A stretch of DNA of 64,000 nt from assembly GCF_030269925.1 (NCBI RefSeq), contig NC_085128.1:3908501-3972500 (forward strand). Direction: 5' to 3'. Source of the stretch: Bombyx mori. Taxonomy: Eukaryota; Arthropoda; Insecta; Lepidoptera; Bombycidae. Within the stretch, counting starts at the first letter, position 1. The number at the start of each line of letters is the position of its first letter. Below the pieces are notes generated by a model that was not told where the DNA came from, ran no database searches, and saw only the letters and a program-made list of their open reading frames with translations. Both the position numbers and the translations under genes were made by a program. Shown piece after piece: positions 15,301 through 30,300 of this stretch.

Positions 15301-18300
15301 AATGAAAAACATTTTTTGAAGAGCTGAAAGTTTGGATGTTATACAGGGTGTCCCGCCATGTCCCATAACAAAAACTACTTTAATAAAAATAAAAATTGCA
15401 ACCGTATTACTAAGTTCATAAGGCTCAAAAACTCAAAACAAATTTCAAACGTATTACGGCGGTTGTTATTAAATGTCACCTTTATTGCAAAGACAGAAGA
15501 AGCTGTTTGACACAGTCAGAGCGGCTAGTAGCGCCGGCGGAGTGTATGCGTGTGTATATTTCAATCACGTGAAGTTTTTCGAACTCGTAAAAAGTGAGAA
15601 TTAGAACCCATCTTTCAAGGTGGGTGACAGTATTTACATTGTTGATGTCTATGGGATTCGGTAACCACTTAACATCAAGTGGGCCGTGAACTCGTCCACT
15701 CACTTAAGAAATAAATAAATGATTTGATGTGTGGCTAATCTTTTTTTTTACTACAAATCATTCAAGGGTTGGCAGAATAATAGTTTGTTCGTTATGTTGA
15801 AGTCCTCTTTATGTCCTCCTTCAAACGAGGCTTGTGGAGAGTATTAAGCGGTAGGCAGCGGCTTGGCTCTGCCCCTGGCATTGCTGAAGTCCATGGGCGA
15901 CGGTAACCACTCACCATCAGGTGGACCGTATGCTCGTCTGTCTACAAGGGCAATAAAAAAAAAATACATGTGTGAAATTCACACGTGGTAGAAGTGAAAC
16001 CTTCCAAAATTAAAATACAATTATCCTAAACGTCTTAAGTATATGTAAAATTTTGTCATTAGTAAATATTGTAAGGTAGCGCCCTCTGTGAATTGATATT
16101 TGAATTTCACGTATAATCCTAAATTAAAATTCACTACAAGAGCTTTCATACACACGTTAGTATTAAAAAATCTCACAGATGGCGCTGTATTAAATAGTAT
16201 GTATATTTCTGTCTCATTCTTTGCTGGCTTCATCCTACACATTTTTGTATTTGTGTCTCTTACCTGTCGTTTTTTCCGTTGCATCCGGTTTGAAATCACA
16301 ACGATTCTAAAGAAGTTTTCCCTTCAAAAAATTCAGAAACTATTTACTTGGGAATTTTGTTTTCGTCGAATCGGTAGCTGTCACACACCATCTAAAGTGT
16401 TCGGATTGATTTTTTCTTTTTTTTTTTCTTATCTTATGCTGATAGCCTTGAGAGGCTATTTCACCTTCTCCTTGACGTGTAGGTGAGCTCACGGGGCTCA
16501 AACCGGGAGTGTTGCTAACACTGGCCCTAGCAAGGGCGGTGCTTCGCAGAATCTACCACCGGATCGGAAACGCGACCCACTGAGAAGATCCGGCGAGAGA
16601 CTCAGTGGGCTGTGCCTATGGGCTAATTTACCGGTGATCGGGGGCTTGATATACTCGTAGTGGGACACCCTGTATAGTATTACGTGGAATAGTACGGCGC
16701 GATACAGACCGCACGCGGCCGCGGCGTGCTGGCTGCTCTTGTAGGGGGGCGCGGGCGCGGCGACGGGCGTGGGCTCCACGCTCTCGCACACCGACACCTT
16801 GATGCGCCCGCTGCGGACCTGCGCCGATTCGACCACCTGCACGCCGCACGACATATACCATCTTGTATTCAGTATCGGTACATAATATTCAGTATCTATA
16901 CTAATATTATAATCTATACATATAAATAAAATTAGAGTGTCTGTTTGTAATATTGAAATAACCGCTTTTTATTACGTGCATATGAATATATATACGGTAC
17001 ACACACCAAAATACCATTTTTTACAATTTTTGTTTGTCTGTCTGTCTGTTGGTTCCGGCTAATCTCTGGAACGGCTGGACCGATTTTGATGAGACTTTCA
17101 CTAATAGGTAACTGATGATATAAGGAGTAACTTAGGCTACTTTTTTTAGACTAGCTTCGTCCCGCGGCGTCACTTGCAGTTATTGTCGTACCGCGCGCAA
17201 CATGGCGGGTCTCGCGTTGTATAAGGTCTAGCGTTGTATGAGGTCTCGCGTTGTATGAGGTCTCGCGTTGTATGAGGTCTCGCGTTGTATGAGGTCTCGC
17301 GTTGTATGAGGTCTCGCGTTGTAGTAGGTCTCGCGTTGTATGAGGTCCCGCGTTGTATGAGGTCTCACGTCGTGTGAGGTCTCGTGTTGTATGAGGTCCC
17401 GCGTTGTATCAGGTCTCGCGTTGTATGAGATCTCGCGTTGTAGTAGGTCTCGCGTTGTATGAGGTCTCACGTTGTATGAGGTCTCGCGTTGTATGAGGTC
17501 TCGCGTTGTATAAGGTCTCGTGTTGTATGAGGTCTCACGTTATATGAGGTCCCGCGTTGCATGAGGTCCCGCGTTGTAGTAGGTCTCGCGTTGTATGAGG
17601 TCCCGCGTTGTATGAGGTCTCGCGTTGTATGAGGTCTCGCGTTGTATGAGGTCTTTTTTTTTTTTATTGTTTAGATGTGTGGACGAGCTCACAGCCCACC
17701 TGGTGTTAAGTGGTTACTGGAGCCCATAGACATCTACAACGTAAATGCGCCACACACCTTGAGATATAGTTCTAAGGTCTCAGTATAGTCACAACGGCTG
17801 CCCTACCCTTCAAACCGAAACGCATTACTGCTTCGCGGCAGAAATAGGCAGGGTGGTGGCACCTACCCGTGCGGGCTCACAAGAGATTCTACCACCAGTA
17901 ATTATCTCAAAGTTCGGCTCGACATTATTTTTTTCTCATAATCGCATTTATATCACTCGACACCCACCTCCACACCGTACTTATAGCTGTATAATAACAA
18001 GCGGATAGTTAATTCTCATAAGCAAGCATGTAACTCACGGTAGCCAGACACCCGTAGTACTGTCCGGGCGTTAACAGGAAGACCGTGTCCCCGGGAGGGT
18101 AGGCCTCCTGCAGCGTGCTGAACCTGTTGACCTCCTGCACCACGTGCGCGCTGACATCCCTCACCACGGCCTGGTAGGCGTACCCGCACGGCACCTCGCA
18201 CCATTCCGGCTCGTACACCATCTGGCAGTTGTCTTGGACGATATACTTGTAACCTGTTCAAGACATAAAGATTTATTCAAACCCCGGTTACCGTTCTCGT

Positions 18301-21300
18301 CGAACCCGTCGCTTGGGACGAAGGGCTCGACGAGTAAATTAACCCTCAGACACAGCCCACTGAGTTTCTCGCCGGATCTTCTCAGTGGGTCGCGTTTCCG
18401 ATCCGGCGGTAGATTCTGCGAAGCACGGCTCTTGCTAGGGTTCGTGTTAGCAACGTAATCAGGTTTGAGCCCCGTGAGCTCACCTACTAGTTAAGGCGAC
18501 GCTGATATAGCCTTCCAAGGCTATCAGCTTAGGCAGAAAAGAAAAAAAAATTAAAGGCTAGGCTTAATTTAAAATTAGTGGGATGGAAATTCACTTTTAA
18601 TCCCCGACGCAAAAAAAACGTTGTTACAAAAAACATTTAGTTACAATAAAATGTGCCCAGTTTGTAACTAGTATGCCAAAACTGAATTGCAAAGATTCAA
18701 CAGAAGAAAGACTGAGCCGAAATCAGATTTGATGTATATTGTGATGAACAGGAAAAAGAATTATAAACTTTCTAAAATAATGATGGCTCATTAAATCAAT
18801 ATTGTTTTCCGTTCATTGACTTTTCAACTTGAATTATCCTTTATACCGAAATACCAACATTATAATTTCATTACACTGCCTTTATTTTAATTACCAACAT
18901 TTCGGGATATCCCCATCCACTCACCTTTCAAATTAACAGCGTGCACTATAATATTGACATCGCCCAACTCTATGCCGAGTCTGTTCATGTTACTGAAAAA
19001 TTAAAGCATATCTTGTGATCATTATTGCTGGTGGTAGGATAGTACCACACGGATATGCGAAACAGGCAGACTGACGAGAACTACTATACAGACTATTAAC
19101 ATGCAGTACGTTTATAGTGCGCGCGGAACTAGTTGGCCGCGCCTTAGGTGGCGGCGGGGGTGAGGGGGGCGGGGCGGGAGTCAGATATTAATTGAAGTTT
19201 GACATTTACCAATTTTCCTCACTACCTCCAAATTCTTTTATTATAATTAATTATTCTTTACAACTATTTTGTAGTTTAGAAAAAATCCTGTTTTTAAAAA
19301 GAGTTCGGCCTTCTCACTACTAACAGTACGTAGGTATGAAGCAAATTCATAATATTTCTGAGTTTCATCTTATTACACGTTTTTATTCCTTCATCTTAGA
19401 TTTCATGGATACATATTAAGTTTGTGTTTCTTCGTGAGATTTGAACCTTGGCACAGTGGCATCGCTCACCAGGCGTGTTATTGTTGAGGCCACGACGACT
19501 TTAGAATGGAGAAAACGCGAGAAAAATATCAAAGCTTACTGCTCAATAATAGTGTTCCTCTCTCCGAGCCATTGTTTGTGTAAGTTACCGCTGTTCTGCA
19601 CCGTGGTGTATAGCGACGTACCGTTCACATTATTGTTCTGCTTGTCGACATAATGCAGGCGCGTCTTCTCATTTGACACCGAGATAACTCTAAAAAGATT
19701 TTGCTTTTATTAACACATTTATTTATACTAATTATTATAATTATTGTATTAATAATTCTTCTTCTTTTTCTCCACCTTATCTCAACTAGGTGGGGTCGGC
19801 ACAGCTACAGCTTTTCTCTTCCATTCCTTCTATTAGCCGTCATCTCAACATTCACTTCTCTCTCTCTCATATCGTCATTCACACACTTCATTATTGCATT
19901 AATAATTAAAGTTAAAAAAATCATTTGAAATGTGCTCAAGTCATTTGCCAGAGTAAAACTTAGTCGCATCACGCTGTTAGTATTAGTTTACATCGATACG
20001 CTAAACCTCAGTTCGATATAACAAAACTGATATAATATTCAAAATTTTCAATGAAGGATATTTGTTTTTACCATCGCACCGCCCGCCACCGGAGTAGAGT
20101 TCATCCATACTACCTGGAGCCACTGCGGTCATCCACAGTGCGTTTCCAGAGATCTTTTTTGCCACGTACCATCCGGCTATGGAATGAGCTCCCCTCCACG
20201 GTGTTTCCCGAGCGCTATGACATGTCCTTCTTCAAACGAGGCTTGTGGAGAGTATTAAGCGGTAGGCAGCGGCTTGGCTCTGCCCTTGGCATTGCTGAAG
20301 TCCATGGGCGACGGTAACCACTCACCATCAGGTGGGCCGTATGCTCGTCTGCCTACAAAGGTAATAAAAAAAAAAAAAAAATTTGACGAATTATAATATA
20401 AAATATAAAAGTGGCAGTTCTCTCAACGTCTCCAAGTTGCAACTATTTCGCGTCCGGATGGGAGGACTGGACGTACGAATCACTCAAGACTTCGATACTT
20501 AAGAATTAAGATTTATGAATTAAATGTTTTAATATTTTTGCTAATTTTAATTTTACTAACATATTACATTAAGTATTACTCTACTAACAACATATGGACT
20601 TATAATGGTCTGAATTAAACTTTTTTTTTTTTTTTAAGGATGCTTTTGAGAATTGGTCATAGAACTGTAGAGATATACAACAAAGGGAAGATCTTCCACC
20701 GAGCGGGTGATATTGCTCGGTAGACCGACGGTCCGAATGTTGTTGTTCGGAACTTGTATATATGCGCTTTGTCTTGAAAATGTCGTAAGCGAGATTCAGG
20801 CATCTGTCAAATATCTTGTGTTCTGTGATGGCTACCGCCACAGAACCTTTTCTTAGTTAGCCCATAATAGAACAAATAGCTGGTCTCGGTATACTTATGT
20901 CGACATGAAGACATTGTATGACTTAAAATAGTATTACTTACTTAGCTCTCGTGAGGTGCGGCCACCCAACCCATATAACTTTACCGAGCAGTTCGTTCGC
21001 CACCCTCTCCAGGGAATCCTCATCTTTATCTCGGATCAGTTCAATAATTACGCTACTATTTCGAGCTGGCAGGTCGAAAACTTTCACTTTTGCCATTTTA
21101 TGACTCGACTGCAAATAAAAAAAAATATACCATAAATAAATACAACCAAACAACAACAAAAATATTTTAGAACAAAACGTTTCCATTTCCGGGAGGATTA
21201 AGAGTAGATTAGTAAATACAAAAAAACAACAATAAAAAAATTTTGAATAAAACATTCCCATTTCCTAGAGGATTAAGAGTAGATTAGTAAGATTCACATC

Positions 21301-24300
21301 TGCCATACTAATTCTATAAAACAACTTTCTCCGCGTAAATAGGACCGAGAAACCATATAAATCTACTCACTTTTTTTATTTAATACGCGTGTTATATAGA
21401 ATCGCTTACATAGAATAGTAATATAAGTTACTGAGAACATAATTAGGGTTGCCAGAGCGTTTAAAATAAATGGTAGTATAGACAAATAAAGAAAACATAA
21501 CCTATACTAATATTATATCTAAATCTACAGTGGTTTTTACGGATGTTCCGTTATAACCACTGAACCATGCATCCGATTGACTTGAACTTGACTAGGTATC
21601 CATGTAGAAAATACATGTACTTAATGGATAGTTTAATATTTATATCAGTGTTGGACTCTCTACACCAGTTACGGGGGCGTTAATGATGAGAATCTTTGTG
21701 GGGGTGAGATATAATAATTTAAATTTAAATGCCCAGCGAAGCGGACGGGTACAGCCAGTAACCTTATATTTGAGATGTCTCATGGTGGGGAAGCCCGGGA
21801 ACAGCATGTCTCGACGTGCGTTGGGCAACATTCCCTTCTTCAGCTGCTCCTCGGGCACGTCCAGTTCATTCCTCCACACTCGTTTCTCGAACGCATGACA
21901 CTCCTTGATCGAAGGGAAGTACTGAGGAGCATCGACGACACCTGGAACGCATCAGAGAACAATGTTTTAGAAATTAGAAATGTTAAATACAAGTGCTAAG
22001 TGAAATAAGTTTAATAATTAATTAAGTTAAATAAATTTGCGTAATTACTGGTGGTAGGACCTCTTGAGTCTGCACGGGTAAGTACCACCGCCCTGCCTAT
22101 TTCTGCCGTGAAGCAGTAATGCGTTTCGGTTTGAAGGGTGGGGCAGCCGTTGTAACTATACTGAGACCTTAGAACTTATATCTCAAGGTAGGTGGCGCAT
22201 TTACGCTGTAGATGTCTATGGGCTCCGGTAACCACTTAACACCAGGTGGTCCGTGAGCTCGTCCACAAACCTAAGCAATAAAAAAAAAGTGCGATCTATA
22301 TTGGATTGTTACGAACATTAAAAAACCTTTCTATTTTATTGTATTAAACAATAAATAGGTTCATGTAAGCTTTACAATTTCAATGCCGCCCCCTATTTTG
22401 AGACATGAGGTTAATCTCTCGATTTTATTGGTTGTATTATATAACGGCACTCTCACTCTTCAAACGAGTATGTATGACATCCTCGCGGCAGATATAGGCA
22501 AGACGATCGTATCTATCTATGTGGGCTTATGACGCTATAATGGCAATAAATGCCAATTCGCCAACGCAATGTGCTGGTACAATACTCAGAGAAAACGATA
22601 TTGTTCGTTCACCAGAATATCTCTTTGTCACTTTGCGACGCCTACAGGAAAATATATACAGCGAAAGCGAAGTTCTATCCATCTATCTCTCTCTCACTCT
22701 CTCTCTCATAAGCTCTATCAGGATCATGATGCAAAAACGAACCGAACACGAACTGACAAACAAGCATATTTAATGTTATTAGATTAGAGATAATTGTATT
22801 TCAAATAGTAACCTAGACTAGTAGAGCTCCAGCTGTAGACCAGCATCGGTCCGGGCTGGTTCCTTTTAATTTCTTCGTCCGTCAGCCGCTGGTAGCACGG
22901 AGCCATCGCTGACAGTAAATTAGTCTAAAACATACGAGAGTCTGTATGACACAACCTAATTTTTTCAATACATTAATTACACACACAACTAAACAGCTAA
23001 TATTCACTAACGCAAATATAATGGAATCGAACCACCAAAAGCAAATTGACACCTCTGACGTGACATGTGATTCTCGAACTTATAACCTCTAGATGTTTCT
23101 CGAACAGAAACAAGCTCTTCTAACGAGGCAATGCTATATAGTACCGAGGTCACTCACCTCATCTATGAACGGTATGAGTACGACTGCCTCCCAATCGTTG
23201 ATTTTCCCGTTGAGGTCGGTATCGAAATGCACGGGATAGTAATGTACTATCGGCGAATCTTCATCAGTCATTAAATCGTGAAACGGGGTCGGCAGTAGAT
23301 GCTTACTGGCGGCCGGCAACACTGCTAGCAGCTGCAATAAACACACGACATGTAGATGAAGTATTACAGTCCCCGCCGATAAGTGCTGCACTTCGACATT
23401 TGGAAAGAGACAGTCGACTAATTTCGGCTTCGTAGAGCGTTATCTCTGTCGCACGAAACACTAACGTGCTGGCTCATACCGCGTCCAACTACTAACAGAC
23501 TTCGACGTCATCCTTAGTAGGGGTATACTACATCCCTTTCTTTTATAAATAACTCTCGTTCTAATTAATGTTTTAATGTTACCAACTACCGCCACGAAGC
23601 TACCACGAGTTCCGGTCTGCCAGACGGGATAATAGTTATTGTTATAATAATGAGACTGCCGGGTCAGCTAGTATGTATATATTTACACGTATTTTAGTGT
23701 AATAGTTTATGGTGCCTATAGTACATGGAATCTTAATTTCAGGTGAGAAAACAGCATGTTAATAACAAAGAAAAAAAAAACAAAGCGGCCAGTGTCATTT
23801 AATGAGTTTATTTTTTCAGTTATCATGTGATTTACTAAATACTCTTTTGTTTCATAAACTTGATGTCGTATATACGGGTATCTGTATATATAGTGTTAAT
23901 TTTCATATTGCCAAGTCGCATTGTACGTAGGGAGCGTCGACATGCCATTCGGAATATTTCGTACCGTATGTCTTTTTAATGCCCTTACGAACATTTGGGC
24001 AGCGGCTTGGCTCTGCCCCTGGCACTGCTGAAGTCCATGGGCGACGGTAACCACTCACCATCAGGTGGGCCGTATAATCGTCTGCCTACAAGAGCAATAA
24101 AAAAAAAAACACGGCCCACCCGATAGTAAGTGGTTACCGTGGCTTGTCGACGCCATCAATGCCATGGGCAGAACCAAGCCGCTGTCTACCGTACCTGAGA
24201 TCCAGGAGCTGCTCACCTGTTCGAAGGGCTTGAACGGTTCCCCGAGCTCGAAGTCGATCTTCAGATCTTTGAATCCCTTAATGTCGGATATGTAGGGGGC

Positions 24301-27300
24301 GTAGTGGTGCGGATAGAACCAGCACCACGAGGGGCAGCCCTTGTAGTAGTAGTACAGGTTCCACTGGATGGCTCGCACGTAGCCCTCGGCCTGGTCCGCC
24401 AGCACTTCGCTGTTCAACAATATTATTTCATACTAGCCACCCGCCCTCGCTTCGCTTCGGAAACATTAAATTTTATTATTGAAAACTGAGTCCCGCGATG
24501 TTACCCGCGCTTATTATCGTACCGCGGGTGACGCCGCGGGGCGAAGCTCGTCTAAAAAAGTAGCCTAAGTTACTCCTTATATTATCAGCTACCTATCAGT
24601 GAAAGTCCCGTCAAAATCGGTCCAGCCGTTACAGAGATTAGACGGAACAAATAGACAGACAGACAGACAAGAATTGTAAAAAATGTTATTTTGGTGTATG
24701 TACCGTATATTCATTTGCACGTCGTAAAAAGAGGCTATTTCAATATTACAAACAGACACTCCAATTTTATTTCTATGTATAAATTAAAAACATTATTATA
24801 AAGCATATAATAGTTCCTAACGCGATTACTGGTGGTAGGACGTCTTGTGAGTCCGCACGGATAGGTACCACCACCCTGCCTATTTCTGCCGTGAAGCAGT
24901 AATGCGTTTCGGTTTGAAGGGTGGACCAGCAGTTGTATAACTATACTGAGACCTTAGAACTTATATCTCAAGGTGGGTGGCGGCATTGACGTTGTAGATT
25001 CCCACTTAACACCAAGTGGGATGTGAGCTCGTCTACCCATCTGCGCAATAAATAAAAATAATTAAAAAGAATTGTAGTTTTAAATTCCCGATATTTCTGC
25101 GCTGTTGCACCATTTTCGCGATTGGATCAAAAGCTGCGGTTAGGATGCTAAGAGCAGACATATCTATCTACCCTGATTCTAGTCCGTTCCGGTATGTTAC
25201 CAATTTATTTTTTTCCTACCTAAGCTGGTAGCCTGGAGCGGCTATTCCAGCGTAACCGTAACTAGTAGGTGAGCTCACGGGGCTCAAACCTGACGACGTT
25301 GCTAACACGAACCCTAGCAAGAGTCGTGCTTCGCAGAAACGACCACCGGATCGGAAACGCGACCCACTGAGAAGATCCGGCGAGAAACTCAGTGGGCTGT
25401 GTCTGAGAGTTAATTTACTCGTCGAGCCCTTCGTCGCAAGCGACGGGTTCGACGAGAACGGTGACCGGTGCTTGTAGTACCTAGAAGCACCGTTAGTGGA
25501 TCGGGAGGATCCGAGATGACGGGTTACCATTAAAGTTTACGGTACGGTATCGAGACTTTTTTCAGGAAATTTAAAGTATATATTGATAGCTGCAAAACAA
25601 TAATACAATAATATTTTAAAATTGTAATCTGTTTCTAATCTTAATGTTGGCAGATGAGCTAACACAAATTCAACCGTCACCTGTGTCAATGTCAATGCCG
25701 TAATTACAAACTGTTTATATATAACACGTGATGTAATAATTATATATTTACATACTATCATAGAGTGGGTAATACTGCTTGTATTAAAACCACGTTTTTT
25801 TTTCTTTTTAAATGAATAGTAAAATTCTTACTCTGTAACTTTCGAATAGTCCAACTTATTCATATAATAATCTTTTTTATGCAAAATAAACTCCATTTCC
25901 ATGTTGGCTTCCTCTGAAAGTTAAATTCAAGTTTTTATTGATAATTGAAACGCTGTGGAAATACAGTAATACTGTGGCATCAAACAAACGTAGATGACCC
26001 TGAGTAAGATCAGAACTAGATGTAATTTTTTTTTTTATAATAATATATTTAAAAAAATTAATTTCGTAAAGTAAAAAAAAATTTCGTAGGGTGCTGGAAT
26101 TCTTCGAACATATTGCTCGTAAAGAGGGTACGATCTTCTCTAAGCATCAACTTCCACAATGCCCTTCATGAAGCTAAGGATCGCAGCAGATGGAGGGAAA
26201 TCGTACGGGAGAAACTGATGCAGCGGAGGAGCCACGACCCTCAGTAATGAGGAAAACCACGCGAGGAGGATTTGAAAAAAATATATATTTCAACTCACCA
26301 TCGCTCGTTTCCTCGTATTCTTCTTCACCATCTTCCAAATCATTCATAAACTAAAACAATTGATTTTATGAGATATCTGACAATAAAGGAATTTCATTTT
26401 AAAAACTTTCCACAGTCAAAAGGTTTAGGACTACGAAAACCAACTATCTTTAATAAGGATGAGCGACTCCGATTGGAAAATGAATCTGGATAGATTATTT
26501 CGTAAATAAAACAACATTTTACAAATACAAGTAATAATCTTAAAGTACAAATGAACTCATTTATCGTTAATGAAATTCGAAATCTGATTTATGATAAATA
26601 TGTTTATTGTAACAAAGATAAGTACCCAAACTAAATAAGATATAGCATTCTATCTACTGAATTGAGTATGTTGTTACACTGTGAGATATAAATGTGACAT
26701 TATACCTATAAAGTATAAACAAAATAAGTATAATGTAGTGAATTTTAAATAAATAAAGTTCATTTCATTCTGCTCCTATTTTATGTAACAGTACATATAT
26801 AAACGTTTATATACTCAACACTGGCAACAATGTCATCGTAAAACGCCAATTGCCATACTGAAAAAAACATAAGAAGAAGGAAGTAGTTCAATGGTAGTTA
26901 CCATATTGTCTGTAGCATTTATGAGTGCTTGCAGATCATTGTCCAAATGGTTTCCTTTTATTTCATTTACATCTACGTTGAACGTTTCATTGTTATTAGC
27001 TTTGTACTGAAAAGAAACAATCAATTAAAAGATCTATAGTATTCAACAAACAATTTAAACTATTGCATGTATGCATTTTATAAGCAACTAAAACGTGCAT
27101 ATTATTCATGTTTACCATTCGGTAAGCAAACAAAATACTACGATATAAAAGTCGTTACTACTTAAAATAAAAAACTATAAATACATTATAGGCAGGGTAT
27201 AAATAAAATATTACAGTCAGTGATGAAACGCGGAAGTTGAATAACCGCATAGCGGTCATAATTGGCACATCGAGACTTGTGCAAATCTCTGCCAAGATAT

Positions 27301-30300
27301 GAGTACCGATATTTGTCAAATAATAAGGCTAAATAAGGTAGTGCAAAAAAGTTTTAGCAATTATTAGTGTACTACTATGTTTTCTTAAAATACTTGGGCA
27401 AAAAAATGCGTGGTCGAGCTGACGGCTCACCTTATTTTAGGTGGTTGCCAAAAGCAATAGACATCAACAACATAAATACCACCATCTACCTTGAGACATG
27501 AGGTCTGGGTCTCAGTTTATATACAGTACTGGCTGACCCAGCAGACTTCGTAGTGCCTCAATCGATAAATAAAAGTCGATTTTTAGCGAGATAAACGAAC
27601 AGCAGTTCATTTATATATATATAAGGACTATCTCACCCTTTAAACCGAAACGCATTACTGTTTCACGGCAGAAATAGACAGGTTGGTGGTACCTACCCGC
27701 GCGGGCTCACAAGACGCTCTACCACCAATTAATTAATTAAATAAATTATATTTTTTACAGGTTTCTTTTTCATTATGCGATGAGATTTATTATGCTATTA
27801 CTTCACCGTAGAAGTTAATCGTGAACATTTGCTAAGTACGTATCCTATCCTACGTGTACGTGTCTTAATCCTTTAGACCACGCGACTTCACTAACAACTA
27901 ATTAAAAATGATTTTCTTCAAAAATTTCCTATGTAAAATTTAATAAACTAGAGATAATTACATTGAGGATACTTGCAAATGATATAGCATATTCTAAGTA
28001 GGTATACACTTATAAATCTTAATAAGTATGAAGTTGGCACTAAAGCAATTTTTAATATATGTAAAATACCTAAGTAAAATAGGTATAAGAGACAATAGTT
28101 TAGATATTCGTTCGCAAAGTAATTACCTCTCTCCTTTCATTAGCGTTAGGTCGTCGTCCCGTTTTCTCTTCGAAGTACTTTAAGTCGGTGTAGGTGTCCT
28201 GAAATTTTTCTTTGTCTATCTTAGAAAGTTCTTGCATAAATATCTCGAATCTTTCCAAGTTCAGATCACCAGCTTCGTTTATATAGCCTGTGGAGACGAA
28301 CGTCAATTCAAAGAAGGTTCTAGTACTGCTGTCGTTCTAGAACACGACAGTAACATATTCAATCTATGAAAAAAAATATATATTAAAACTACATATAAAA
28401 ATATCTGATGTGAATATCATCTGGCTATAATACAAGATTGAACGAATGAGTTATTGGACTCTGAAATCTAATCGCTGTATGTTGTACTAGCAATATTGCT
28501 GATGTAGGTATTCCAATTGGAAATAAAGAGAGAGATGAGTCTACAGTCCCGTAATACCAGAGAGAAAGCCAAACCGCGGCTTCCTGTCTCAGGGCTCTTA
28601 TCTAATCTAATAAAAATATACCATACATGTGCAATACTAGAACAAAGCTTTTTTTTTTTTGTCTTTGCAAATTATGTTTTCTTTGTATGTTTTGTTTAGT
28701 TTCGTTTATAATTATTATTGAAACCATTTAGGTTACGTCTTCTTCATCTACAAATTTCACAAAACAATATTTTTAATCAAATGAATACTAAACTCATACA
28801 AAGCGCTGTTGTAAACACCCATATGCCGAAACTTATACCAATAAATCAGAAACTTACCATCCAACTTAGGCAGCACGGTCATGTAAGTATTATACAATAG
28901 TGGGAGTGCATCGTTATTGACGTGCATGTTCGGTAAATTAGGTATAAAATCATTTCCCACTAAGAATCCCATGAGCACCCAGTCATCAACAATCTTCTCT
29001 ATATCATAAGGGAACGGCAACTTGTCCTTTATCGCGATAAACTCTTGTTCCAAATATTCTCTCAACAGAGATAAATGTAGTAAATAGAAGTTCGTCTCTT
29101 CTGGGGTTGTCGCCCTTTGGGTTGTTCGACCAAATTTAACCTGCATTTAAAAATGAATGACTGAAATTTTGAGATATCTTAAATTTTCGAGCATAAAGTT
29201 TCAATCTGTTATCTAACGTTATATTATGTACAGTAGTCTAAACCAAAAATTATGTGTTATTTTCTGTAGCCACCATTTCCAAGGCAGACCAGAAATGCCA
29301 GTAACTCCGCTAATTTACTCCCTGCCTATCAAAAGATATAAAAAAAATGCTGTTTTTCCAAGACAGTTTTGCCGGAATTGTTTAGTTAAAGACAAAACCA
29401 ATTTAAAAACTTACCTCTTCTCTCAAAAGTGCAAAATGTGGTTCATGCGTGCACATTCCCAGCATTATGAGATCTGCATCAAGACCATACAGGCAATGTC
29501 TTGTATTAGGATCATAATCGGGCTGCGAGCGTGCCCATCTAATATAGTCCATTATTTTATGCTCCCCTTCGCCAGGGGTCTGATAACAAAAAAATATATA
29601 TTAAAAAGCCTTTTTTAGAATATATTTAGATGTTGTTGTAGTATTGTACAGGATCAGAATGATGTGACAGAATTTTTGATACAGTACTTAATGAGGTTTA
29701 GTTAGCTTTTTTTACTTTAAAGATTAGAGCAGGGTTTATCAAAATATATATATATAGAGATATGTGTATACATATTATTACATATATAGATACATAATTT
29801 TACTGTTTAAATTTTAATAGTAATAATTAGTAGGTTCTAAAAAGACAATCTTAGCAGAGAAGTATAATTATTAATATATAAGGATTGTGTTATTAAAGAT
29901 AGATTCATACTTGTGAAATTGTGTGAATGAGTTACAAATACTGAACTACCAATACGAAATTAGTTTATAAGCATTGTTATAAGAATAAATATTAATAGCT
30001 CCGACTCCTGGACGTCCATAAGTCGAGCGGGCCAGACGGCATCCCTGCAGTGGTTCTGAAAACGTGCGCCCCTGAGCTGACGCCTGCGCTAACGCGTTTG
30101 TATCGCCTCTCTTATTGCACTAACAGGGTTCCGTCTTCATGGAAGACTGCCCACGTCCACCCTATCCCCAAGAAGGGTGACCGGTCGGACCCATCGAGCT
30201 ATAGGCCTATCGCGATAACTTCCTTGCTTTCCAAGGTGATGGAGCGAATAATTAATATACAACTCCTGAAGTATCTGGAGGATCGCCAGCTGATCAGTGA

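Noticed and set aside
17228..17470. 80-residue antisense ORF of ARPHTTRDL repeats
   Set aside because: Translation of the 17-bp minisatellite; periodic only because the unit repeats.
17203..17652. CRISPR-like tandem repeats
   Set aside because: Units are contiguous with no spacers, in an animal intron; plain minisatellite.
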